From Burkholderiales bacterium (GTDB lineage: Bacteria; Pseudomonadota; Gammaproteobacteria; Burkholderiales; CAIKXV01), in the NCBI GenBank assembly GCA_019751575.1, contig JAIENF010000619.1, forward strand, positions 1 to 6,114: a stretch of 6,114 nt of DNA. The letters run 5' to 3'. The position numbers and the translations under genes were made by a program. Numbering within the stretch: position 1 is the first letter of the stretch; each line of letters opens with the position of its first letter. Shown here in pieces: positions 1 through 5,939 of the stretch. The notes under the pieces were generated by a model. The model was given only the letters and a program-made list of their open reading frames with translations. It was not told the DNA's origin and searched no databases.

Positions 1-1
1 C

Positions 2-466
2 CCCGAGTTGGATGTCGCGGCACCCAACTGGGTGGCGTTCGAGACGTCGGAGGCCGAAGGCATCACCGCTCGCGACCTGGTGCGGCTTGCGCTGCGCATG
101 CGGCCCGACCGGATCCTCGTCGGCGAAGTCCGCGGGGCCGAGGCGTTCGACCTCATGCAGGTTGCCAACACCGGGCACCGAGGGTCCCTGGCCACGCTGC
201 ATGCGAACGATGCACTGGGGGCGCTGAGCCGGCTCGAGACCCTGGTGCTGACCGCGGGCGTGCGCTGGCCGTTCGAGGCCGTGCAGCGGCAGATCGCCGA
301 GGCATTCGACCTCGTGGTGTTCCTGGAGCGCCACCAGGGCACGCGCGCCGTTGCCGAGATCGTGCGCATCGACGGCTTCGACAGCCGGCAGCGCCGGTAC
401 CTCACGACCGTTCTTTTCAGGAAGGAGGCTGTCGATGGATCGCCCGCGAACGTACTGGCGGCCTGA
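2..466 (+). CDS. trbB: TrbB / VirB11-type conjugal transfer ATPase, C-terminal part (5' end outside window)
   Basis: This is the hexameric traffic ATPase of P-type type IV secretion, which sits at the cytoplasmic face of the inner membrane and drives pilus assembly and substrate transfer. The frame is open from the window edge, and about 154 residues remain of a family that usually runs to about 320. The N-terminal domain and Walker A loop therefore lie upstream and cannot be checked. Visible motifs are the Walker B strand RILVGEVRG at nt 110-136 and the His box GHRGSLATLHAN at nt 173-208, both diagnostic of the VirB11/PulE secretion ATPase superfamily. Within that superfamily, TrbB is chosen because trbC-trbD-trbE follow directly. 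The last 32 bases overlap the start of trbC, so the two genes are probably translationally coupled. The TTG at nt 8 is an internal Leu codon, not a start. No frame damage is seen. Confidence 0.95.
   Translation, partial: PELDVAAPNWVAFETSEAEGITARDLVRLALRMRPDRILVGEVRGAEAFDLMQVANTGHRGSLATLHANDALGALSRLETLVLTAGVRWPFEAVQRQIAEAFDLVVFLERHQGTRAVAEIVRIDGFDSRQRRYLTTVLFRKEAVDGSPANVLAA
419..428 (+). promoter_or_regulatory. Ribosome binding site of trbC
   Basis: AGGAAGGAGG lies inside the 3' end of trbB, 6 bases before the ATG at 435. It is the strongest Shine-Dalgarno match in the cluster. It fixes the trbC start at 435 rather than at the upstream in-frame ATG at 351, and fits the need to make far more pilin than ATPase. 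Confidence 0.8.
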
Positions 467-788
467 AACTGCCGCCCTGGTCGCAACGAGCCTGCTGTGT
501 GCGGCGCTGCTGCTGCTGGCGCTGGCCTCCGGCCCGGCCCATGCGCAGGGGGCTGCCCCCTGGGAAGGACCGATCTGCGTCGTTGCACGCAGCCTGTCGG
601 GGCCGGTGGCGAAGGCGGTGGCCGTGATCGCGATCGTGATCACCGGGCTGATGATCGCCTTCGGAGAACTCGGCGGCGTGTTCAAGAGCCTGCTCGGGCT
701 GGTGTTCGGCGTCTCGTTCGCACTGCTCGCCGACCAGTGGCTCGGATTGATCCGCGCGGGCGCCACCACTGCCTGCTTTGGCAGCTGA
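435..788 (+). CDS. trbC: TrbC / VirB2-type conjugative pilin precursor
   Basis: This is the major pilin subunit of the mating pilus. It is made as a 117-residue precursor and held in the inner membrane before assembly. Residues 1-37 form a long signal peptide: a basic start (MDRPR), a hydrophobic core at about 17-31, and a cleavage-like AHA at 35-37, leaving a mature protein of about 80 residues. The mature part starts QGAAPWEG and has two hydrophobic segments, about 58-76 (AVAVIAIVITGLMIAFG) and about 82-98, joined by a short polar loop with GELGG, as in the TrbC/VirB2 family. The mature chain has two Cys, C48 and C114, near its two ends. RP4 TrbC is processed and cyclised; the sequence here cannot tell whether that also happens in this protein. 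The start overlaps trbB by 32 bp, and trbD follows after 13 bp. Confidence 0.93.
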   Translation: MDRPRTYWRPETAALVATSLLCAALLLLALASGPAHAQGAAPWEGPICVVARSLSGPVAKAVAVIAIVITGLMIAFGELGGVFKSLLGLVFGVSFALLADQWLGLIRAGATTACFGS

Positions 789-801
789 CAGGAGCGAGCC
801 C

Positions 802-1134
802 ATGGAATCCACGCTGCGTCCTTCGACCCTTCGATGCACGCCTGTCCACCGCTCGCTGCTCGAGATGAAGACCATCGCCGGCGTCGAGGACAGGCTCGCC
901 ATCCTGAACGCGACGCTTGCGCTCGCCGTCGCCATGGGTGCCGGCCTGTGGTACTGGCTCCTCGCCGCGTTCGCCCTGCACGTGGTGGCGGCGCGGCTTG
1001 GCCGCCACGATCCCTGGGTGCGCCAGGTGTACACGGGCTATGCGTTGCAGTCGGATGCCTATGATCCCTGGCCGCGGCTGGCGATGCGCCGCTCCCGCCG
1101 GCCCGATGGATTCGGCAGGGGGCTGCTGTGCTGA
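802..1134 (+). CDS. trbD: TrbD / VirB3-type inner-membrane protein
   Basis: This small inner-membrane component of the T4SS partners the VirB4/TrbE ATPase; in some systems the two are fused. It is 110 residues, close to the usual size of about 100. The family signature PVHRSL is at 14-19, followed by IAGVEDRLAILN at about 25-36 and one long hydrophobic stretch at about 36-65 that could form one or two membrane passes. The C-terminal half is basic and polar (HDPWVRQVYTGY at 69-80, then YDPWP at 87-91), as in other TrbD proteins. The ATG at 802 is preceded by AGGAG at 790-794 with 7 bases of spacing. That is why it is preferred to an in-frame upstream alternative start at 778, which would run into trbC. 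The end overlaps the trbE start by 7 bp. Confidence 0.92.
   Translation: MESTLRPSTLRCTPVHRSLLEMKTIAGVEDRLAILNATLALAVAMGAGLWYWLLAAFALHVVAARLGRHDPWVRQVYTGYALQSDAYDPWPRLAMRRSRRPDGFGRGLLC
1117..1122 (+). promoter_or_regulatory. Ribosome binding site that decides the trbE GTG start
   Basis: AGGGGG lies 5 bases before the GTG at 1128, inside the end of trbD. The alternative ATG at 1146 has no purine-rich stretch at a suitable distance. The GTG start also gives the N-terminus MLNL, which is typical of TrbE proteins. Confidence 0.6.
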
Positions 1135-3590
1135 ACCTGCGCCGGATGCTCGGCCGGCATCGAGGCGGCTCGCGCGGATTCGCCGAACTGGTTCCCTGGA
1201 TGATCCTGCTCACGCCCGCCGTGGTCCTCAACAAGGACGGTGCCCTGATGGCGCTGTTCGAACTCGAGGGCATCGACGTCGAGGGGGCGGCTGCCGAAAC
1301 GGTCGACCGGCATGCCCGCCTGCTCGAACGCGCGATGCGTGATTTCGACGAGCGGCTGGCGGTCTGGTGGACGGTAGACCGCAGGCGCGCACCTGCCGAG
1401 GCGCCGTCGACCTTCGACCACCCGGTCTCCGCGCACCTCGACCGGCTGTGGAAGGACACCTTCCGCCGCGATCCGTGCTTCGTCAACCGGCACACGCTGG
1501 CACTGACCTGGACGCCGGAACGCCACATGCCCGGCGCATGGTCGCTGTCGCGGCGGCATGCGTTCGCCAGCCATGCAGCTACCCTGCAGCTCGACGGCGC
1601 GCGCTTCGAGGAGGTGCTGCGCGCGTTCGTCGAGACCAGTGCCGACCTCGGGCTGCGCCGCCTGGAAGGCACGCAACTGCTGGCTGCGCTGCATGATCGC
1701 GTGTCGCCTGCGTCGGAGGGGCAGGCGATCATCGATGGCGGCGAAGCGGCCTTCCTCGATGCCTGGCTGCCGGACAACGAACTGTCGGTGGGCCAGGACC
1801 GGCTGCGGTTCAGCCATGTCGACACGATCGACGTCGCCGCGCTTTCGGTGAAGGCATGGCCGGGTACGACCTGGCCCGGTGCGCTCGACAGCCTGCTGGA
1901 CGTTCCGGGCGAACTGACGCTGGTCGTTGCCTTCCGGTTCGAGCATCCTGCGCGGGCCGCGCGGCGCATCCGCGACATCCAGCGCCACCAGCGCAACCTG
2001 CAGAAGACGTTCGCCGGCTACCTGAAGGAGGCGATCACCCGTGAACCGACCGCGCTGGTCGACGAAGGTCGGCTGCGCCTGGCGGAAGATGCGTCGGATG
2101 CGCTGGCGCACCTCACGTCCGGCGGGGGTGCCTTCGGTCATTGCGCCGTGGTCGTCCTGGTGCGCGGACCTGACGCCGAAGGACTCGACGAGACGCTGCG
2201 GGAGGCATCGGGACGGCTGCGCCGGCTCGGCTACCCGGTCCTGCGCGAGCGACTGAACCTGCTGGGTGCGTTCAGCGTGTCGATCCCGGGGCAATGGGCG
2301 ATGTCCCCCCGCTGGTTCTTCGTCTCGGAGGCCAACCTCGCAGACCTTGCGCCGATCCGCTCCTGTCCGTCCGGTGCACCGGTCAATTTGCACCTGGGCC
2401 GGCAGTCCGGCCGGGCGGAGCCCGCACTGGCGTGCCTCCCGACCGAGGCCCGGACCCTGTTCAACTTCGACCTTCATGTCGGCGACGTCGGGCATGCGCT
2501 CGTGCTCGGCCCGAGTGGTGCCGGCAAGTCCGTCCTGATGAACTTCCTCATCGCGCAGAGCCGCAAGTACCCAGGGTCCAAGGTGTTCGTGTTCGACAAG
2601 GATTACTCGTGCCGGATCCCGGTCCTCCTTCAGGGCGGTTCGCACGTGGATGCCGGGCCCGGGCAGGCGCCGCTGCGCATCAATCCGCTGGCGCGTCTGG
2701 ACGATGGGCGGCAGCGGGAATGGCTCGCACGCTGGCTCGAACTGCTGCTGGCCGGGCGCGGACATGTGATGAGCTCCGACGACGACCGCGCATTGCGCGA
2801 TGCGATCGACCTGCTCGGCGCGCAGCCGCCCGTGGCCTGGCGGCTGCGATCGCTGGTGCCGCTGCTGCCCGGCCGCCTCGCGGGCGAGCTCGACGCCTGG
2901 GTGGGCGACGGCCTGCTTGCGCGCTACTTCGACCATGACGGAGACGGCTGGCATGCAATGGCCGCGGGTGCCGGCGCGCCGTCGGCAGACTTCACATGCA
3001 TCGAGATCGGCCAGCTGTTCGCCACGCCACGCGTGGCCGGTGCCTTCCTCGACTACGCCTTCCGCCGGGTCGAGCAGGCGCTGGATGGGCGTCCGGCACT
3101 GATCTACGTCGAGGAAGCGTGGTTCATGCTGGCCGAGCCGATGTTCTGCCATCGCCTGAACGACTGGCTGCGCACGATGCGCAAGCGCAACGCGGCGGTC
3201 GTGCTCGCCACGCAATCGCTGGAAGAGATCGATGGCAGCACGATCTTCGCGAGCGTGGTCGACAACATCCCGACCCGGATATACCTCGCCAATCCGAACG
3301 CGGCGGCACATGCGCGGCTCTACCTCGAGCGGTTCGGGCTGAACGAGGCACAGCTGGCCCGGATCCGGCAAGCCTGCCCGAAGCGTGACTACTACATCAC
3401 CCAGCCTGGACGGTCCCGACTGGCGAGCATCGTGTTTCCGCCGCGGTTGCTGGCGGCCCTGCGTTCGGACCCGCGTGCGCAGGCGGTCTTCCTGCGCCAC
3501 CATGGGGGCGGCCGCCCTGGCTGGGAGCACGACTATCTTGACGAGCTGTCCGGACACGACGGCCGGCCGGCCGAGGGGCGGCCGCGATGA
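1128..3590 (+). CDS. trbE: TrbE / VirB4-type conjugal transfer ATPase
   Basis: This is the large inner-membrane-associated ATPase that powers pilin extraction and T4SS assembly. It is 820 residues, the usual TrbE length of about 810-850, in one uninterrupted frame. The N-terminus MLNL and the stretch VVLNKDG at 32-38 are typical of TrbE. Residues of about 1-400 are the non-catalytic VirB4/CagE domain. The RecA-like ATPase domain has Walker A GPSGAGKS at 461-468, a VFDKDYSC segment shortly after it, the Walker B strand ALIYVEEAW at 657-665, and the motif LATQSLEEI starting at 693. The Walker B acidic pair is Glu-Glu rather than the common Asp-Glu. The GTG start at 1128 overlaps trbD by 7 bp, and the stop overlaps the trbJ start as ATGA. 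The C-terminal tail after about 790 is polar and Gly/His/Arg-rich and may be flexible. Confidence 0.96.
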   Translation: MLNLRRMLGRHRGGSRGFAELVPWMILLTPAVVLNKDGALMALFELEGIDVEGAAAETVDRHARLLERAMRDFDERLAVWWTVDRRRAPAEAPSTFDHPVSAHLDRLWKDTFRRDPCFVNRHTLALTWTPERHMPGAWSLSRRHAFASHAATLQLDGARFEEVLRAFVETSADLGLRRLEGTQLLAALHDRVSPASEGQAIIDGGEAAFLDAWLPDNELSVGQDRLRFSHVDTIDVAALSVKAWPGTTWPGALDSLLDVPGELTLVVAFRFEHPARAARRIRDIQRHQRNLQKTFAGYLKEAITREPTALVDEGRLRLAEDASDALAHLTSGGGAFGHCAVVVLVRGPDAEGLDETLREASGRLRRLGYPVLRERLNLLGAFSVSIPGQWAMSPRWFFVSEANLADLAPIRSCPSGAPVNLHLGRQSGRAEPALACLPTEARTLFNFDLHVGDVGHALVLGPSGAGKSVLMNFLIAQSRKYPGSKVFVFDKDYSCRIPVLLQGGSHVDAGPGQAPLRINPLARLDDGRQREWLARWLELLLAGRGHVMSSDDDRALRDAIDLLGAQPPVAWRLRSLVPLLPGRLAGELDAWVGDGLLARYFDHDGDGWHAMAAGAGAPSADFTCIEIGQLFATPRVAGAFLDYAFRRVEQALDGRPALIYVEEAWFMLAEPMFCHRLNDWLRTMRKRNAAVVLATQSLEEIDGSTIFASVVDNIPTRIYLANPNAAAHARLYLERFGLNEAQLARIRQACPKRDYYITQPGRSRLASIVFPPRLLAALRSDPRAQAVFLRHHGGGRPGWEHDYLDELSGHDGRPAEGRPR
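3568..3584 (+). promoter_or_regulatory. Small GC hairpin presenting the trbJ ribosome binding site
   Basis: CGGCCG at 3568-3573 is complementary to CGGCCG at 3579-3584, with the loop AGGGG between them. The trbJ Shine-Dalgarno sequence GAGGGG (3573-3578) falls in or next to the loop, and the stem ends 2 bases before the ATG at 3587. The stem could limit trbJ initiation until ribosomes finishing trbE open it. Such stems also arise by chance in GC-rich DNA, and CGGCCG is itself a palindrome that recurs in this stretch. Confidence 0.35.
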
Positions 3591-4414
3591 CGCGCGCATC
3601 ATGGCTGGCCGGCTGTGCGATCGCCGTGGTGGTGGGCGTTGCCCGTGCCGGGGGTGGCATGCCGGCCGCAGGAACCATCGTGCACGACCCGGTTTCCTAC
3701 GTACAGCATGTGCGCAACGCCCAGGCCGCGCTGGTCGCGGAAGCCCAGCGGGCGCGGCAGCTGCAGCAGCAATGGGAATCCCTGGTGCTGCAGGGCCGCG
3801 AGCATGAGGCGGCATTGCGCCAGCTGGCAAGGCTCCGGCCGCAGGACATGGCCTCGCTGCGGGCGATGTCCGGGGAACAGCTTGCACGGGTCGGCGAATA
3901 CCTGCACCGGCTCGATCGCCTCGGCGGATCGATCGAAGCGCTGCGCGCCGAGGCTGCCGCCACGCAGCAGGCGCACTCGCTGTCGCGCCTCACCTGGCCG
4001 GAGTATGTCGCGCGCGAGCAGTCGCTGGCCCGGGGAAGAATCGATCGGCAACGCGAAGCCTTCGCGGATGCGCGGCGAACGATGGCGCGCGTCGAGGCCG
4101 ATTTCGCCGAGGTGCGTGCCGTGCAGGCGCGCATCGTCGACACCGAGGGCGGCCACCAGTCGCTGCAGATGCTCAACCAGCAGGTGAGCATGCTCGTTTC
4201 GCAGAACGCAGCGGCCCAGGCGCGGCTGGCCGAAGCCGATGCCCGCTCCGCGCATGACGCGGCCCGCGATGAGTCGATTGCAGCCCGCGTGCGGCGGCTG
4301 CGCGAGATCGAGCTGCAGTCCGCGGACCGGCGCGCGCTCGAGGCCCGCGACGCCGCTGCGCGGATCCGCGAGCGCGCGGCCGGTGCGATCGAATCGCGCC
4401 AGCTGCCCCGGTAG
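3587..4414 (+). CDS. trbJ: TrbJ / VirB5-type periplasmic conjugal transfer protein
   Basis: VirB5-like proteins are exported to the periplasm, associate with the pilus and help recipient contact and pilus assembly. This one is 275 residues. Residues 1-21 look like a Sec signal peptide with core AIAVVVGVA and an ARA cleavage site at 19-21. Next comes IVHDPVSYVQHVRNAQ at 31-46, matching the family's usual start of the mature part ('DPxxYxQ'). The rest is almost all predicted helix rich in Ala, Arg, Gln and Glu, with coiled-coil character at about 45-85 and 140-265. TEGGHQSLQMLNQQV at 187-200 matches the conserved central G..QSLQ.LNQ segment. The mature protein has no Cys. The ATG is part of an ATGA overlap with the trbE stop, so translation is probably coupled. 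trbL starts 7 bp after the stop, with no trbK between them. The assignment rests on these motifs together with the position between trbE and trbL. Confidence 0.87.
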   Translation: MTRASWLAGCAIAVVVGVARAGGGMPAAGTIVHDPVSYVQHVRNAQAALVAEAQRARQLQQQWESLVLQGREHEAALRQLARLRPQDMASLRAMSGEQLARVGEYLHRLDRLGGSIEALRAEAAATQQAHSLSRLTWPEYVAREQSLARGRIDRQREAFADARRTMARVEADFAEVRAVQARIVDTEGGHQSLQMLNQQVSMLVSQNAAAQARLAEADARSAHDAARDESIAARVRRLREIELQSADRRALEARDAAARIRERAAGAIESRQLPR

Positions 4415-4421
4415 ACCGACG

Positions 4422-5456
4422 ATGCGCCTGCTGCTGCCGGTCCTGGTCCTCCTTCTGGTTGCGTGGCATTTCCTTGGGGGTCCCGTGCCTGGCGCAATGG
4501 CGGCCACCGTGCCAGGCCCCGCGACGGAGAGTCCGGAAGACCGGCGCCAGCAGCTGCCCATCATCAGCGGTACGCGTGAAGACTTCGGACGCGCACTGAG
4601 CGCCCCGGTCGACGGCCTGCTCGAGGCCGCCTCCACCATCCATGGCCGGCTGTTGCCCTGGGGGCTGGACCTGCTCGTGCTCCTCGCCGGCGTATCGCTG
4701 GTCTGGCTGGGCCTGAAGACTGCGCTCGAAGGCCCGCCGCTCGGCGTGCTGATGGGCGAGTTGTTCACGCTGATCGTCACTGCCGGCATCCTGTTCGCGT
4801 TGCTCGACAACTGGGCGACCGTGACCGGGGCGATCGTGGCGGGCGCAGCGGACCTCTCGCGCCAGGTGTCGGGCAATGTCCACGACGGGCCCGCGGCCGT
4901 GCACGGCGTGCAGCGGATGCTGGATGCCGCGTTCTGGCTCTGGGAACACGCCGATGCCGGGATCGGCTCCGTGCTCGACCCGTTGATGCTGCTGGGCACG
5001 CTGCTGTTCAAGCTGGCCATCGCCATCCTGCTGCTGCTGTGCGGCTGCATCTACCTGGGCATCTACCTGATGTCGATGACGCTGCTTTCGATCGCCTTCG
5101 CGCTCGGCCCGGTGTTCCTGCCCTGGCTGCTGCTGCGGCCAGCCACCTTCCTGTTCGAAGGCTGGATCCGCTTCACGCTGGTGGCGGCGCTCTACCAGGT
5201 GATCGGCATCGTGGTGGTCACGCTGGTCTCGCGCATGCATGAGCCGATGATGGCGAGCATGGGTACCGCCATCGATCCCGCGTCGGGTGCGTTCAACTTC
5301 TACTACTTCGCGGCCGCCTTCCTGGTCGCGGGCGTGTCCGCCATGCTGATGCTCCAGGTACCCGCGATCGCGAACGGACTCGTCAGCGGTTCGATCGCGG
5401 CGCGCTTCACCCCGGGCGCCGTGGTCGCGGCTTCATCGGTCGGGCGCCGGGCATGA
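4422..5456 (+). CDS. trbL: TrbL / VirB6-type polytopic inner-membrane protein
   Basis: This is the polytopic inner-membrane protein of the T4SS channel. It is 344 residues, clearly shorter than RP4 TrbL (about 530) and nearer to VirB6 size. Residues 1-28 are a hydrophobic leader (LLLPVLVLLLVAW, possible cleavage near AMA at 25-27). A polar periplasmic stretch runs to about 75. Membrane segments are likely at about 77-98, 107-128, 187-210, 212-236, 250-270 and 292-312. The segment ALGPVFLPWLLLRPATFLFE (227-246), followed by GWIRF, is the conserved core signature of the TrbL/VirB6 family. After the last membrane segment only about 30 residues remain, so the long hydrophilic tail of RP4 TrbL is missing. 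The ATG at 4422 has no good ribosome binding site and probably depends on coupling to trbJ, 7 bp upstream. An alternative ATG at 4497 is no better and would remove the leader. Confidence 0.9.
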   Translation: MRLLLPVLVLLLVAWHFLGGPVPGAMAATVPGPATESPEDRRQQLPIISGTREDFGRALSAPVDGLLEAASTIHGRLLPWGLDLLVLLAGVSLVWLGLKTALEGPPLGVLMGELFTLIVTAGILFALLDNWATVTGAIVAGAADLSRQVSGNVHDGPAAVHGVQRMLDAAFWLWEHADAGIGSVLDPLMLLGTLLFKLAIAILLLLCGCIYLGIYLMSMTLLSIAFALGPVFLPWLLLRPATFLFEGWIRFTLVAALYQVIGIVVVTLVSRMHEPMMASMGTAIDPASGAFNFYYFAAAFLVAGVSAMLMLQVPAIANGLVSGSIAARFTPGAVVAASSVGRRA

Positions 5457-5484
5457 GCGGCCGTTCAGGCCTCCGGCGTGCCCG
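5441..5484. terminator. Possible bidirectional hairpin between the convergent ends of trbL and the permease gene
   Basis: CGGGCGCCGG at 5441-5450 can pair with CCGGCGtgCCCG at 5473-5484: ten G-C pairs with a two-base bulge (5479-5480) and a 22-base loop. Both stop codons, at 5454-5456 on + and 5465-5467 on -, lie in the loop. The position suits a shared terminator of two convergent genes. There is no T-run on either side and both arms are coding, so this may be only a GC-rich coincidence. Confidence 0.25.
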
Positions 5485-5878
5485 TATCGTCCGCGCCGCT
5501 GGCGAGTTCGGCGCGCGCCGCCCCGGCGAGCGCCTGGTAGCGACGGCGGAATGCGTCGAGCGCCTCCTCTTCCAGCTCTTCCAGGTCGAGCAGGGCATTG
5601 TGGGCGCCGCGCGTGGCGCGGATCAGTTCGTCGAGCTTCACCTGTATCGCCTCGGTGTCCCGGTTCTGCGTGTTCTGGATGAGGAACACCATCAGGAAGG
5701 TGATGATCGTCGTGCTGGTGTTGATCACCAGTTGCCAGGTGTCGCTGTAGCCGAACAGCGGGCCGGTGGCGACCCAGGCGAGGATGGTCGCCACCGCCAG
5801 CGCGAATACCCGTGGGCGGCCGCAGAAGTGCGCGGCGGACTTGGCGAAGCGGGAGTACCAGGTACGGGTGCTGGTCAT
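5465..5878 (-). CDS. Low affinity iron permease family small membrane protein
   Basis: This 137-residue protein belongs to the bacterial family named after yeast Fet4 (Pfam 'low affinity iron permease'). Iron transport by the short bacterial members is largely carried over from the family name, so the true role is uncertain. A short basic N-terminus is followed by membrane segments at about 24-42 (VFALAVATILAWVATGPLF) and about 49-67 (WQLVINTSTTIITFLMVFLI). These contain the family hallmarks TGPLFGYSDTWQLVINT and FLIQNTQNRD (65-74). Residues of about 75-120 form an acidic, charged helix (ELEEEALDAF), probably cytoplasmic, and the tail is disordered. The start codon is fixed by GAGG 6 bases upstream and by family length (about 130-140). 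The gene converges on trbL with an 8 bp gap and lies 61 bp downstream of the acetyltransferase gene, with which it may be co-transcribed. It has no known part in conjugation. Confidence 0.9.
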   Translation of the reverse strand: MTSTRTWYSRFAKSAAHFCGRPRVFALAVATILAWVATGPLFGYSDTWQLVINTSTTIITFLMVFLIQNTQNRDTEAIQVKLDELIRATRGAHNALLDLEELEEEALDAFRRRYQALAGAARAELASGADDTGTPEA

Positions 5879-5884
5879 GGCATG

Positions 5885-5888
5885 CCTC
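5885..5888 (-). promoter_or_regulatory. Ribosome binding site of the permease-family gene
   Basis: On the - strand, GAGG lies 6 bases before the ATG at 5878-5876. I see no convincing -35/-10 pair in the 61 bp gap (5879-5939), which favours read-through from the upstream acetyltransferase gene. Confidence 0.55.
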
Positions 5889-5939
5889 GCAGGTCGATGG
5901 TCATCGCCGGAGCATGCGCGTTTCCCGGTCCGCCGTCCC

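Noticed and set aside
8..10. TTG at position 8 as a start of trbB
   Set aside because: The frame continues upstream to the window edge (codons for Pro-Glu), and the protein would lack the N-terminal domain and Walker A, so this is an internal Leu codon.
3561..3585. Dense GGCC/GCGGCCGC palindromes as a possible recombination or transfer-origin site
   Set aside because: They encode the in-frame C-terminal tail of TrbE, and no iterons, nic-like motif or integrase context is present; GC-rich coding sequence explains them.
3587..3670. A lipobox-like LAGC at TrbJ residues 7-10, which would make TrbJ a lipoprotein
   Set aside because: Only six residues precede it and the hydrophobic core comes after the Cys. 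A normal signal peptide ending ARA at 19-21 explains the N-terminus better.
1059..3887. A stop-free reverse-strand frame of 942 codons opposite trbE
   Set aside because: It lies antisense to a fully supported TrbE with intact ATPase motifs. Its translation is low-complexity and Arg/Ala/Pro-rich, matches no family I recognise, and is expected from strong third-position G/C bias.
3599..5240. Long reverse-strand open frames opposite trbJ and trbL
   Set aside because: They are antisense shadows with Ser/Arg/Gln-rich, domain-free translations, while the + strand frames show signal peptides, membrane helices and family motifs.
5875..5904. A 9-codon reverse-strand mini-ORF (MTIDLRGMP) ending in an ATGA overlap with the permease start
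   Set aside because: It has no ribosome binding site of its own, is very short and has no sign of selection; a chance leader frame is the simpler reading.
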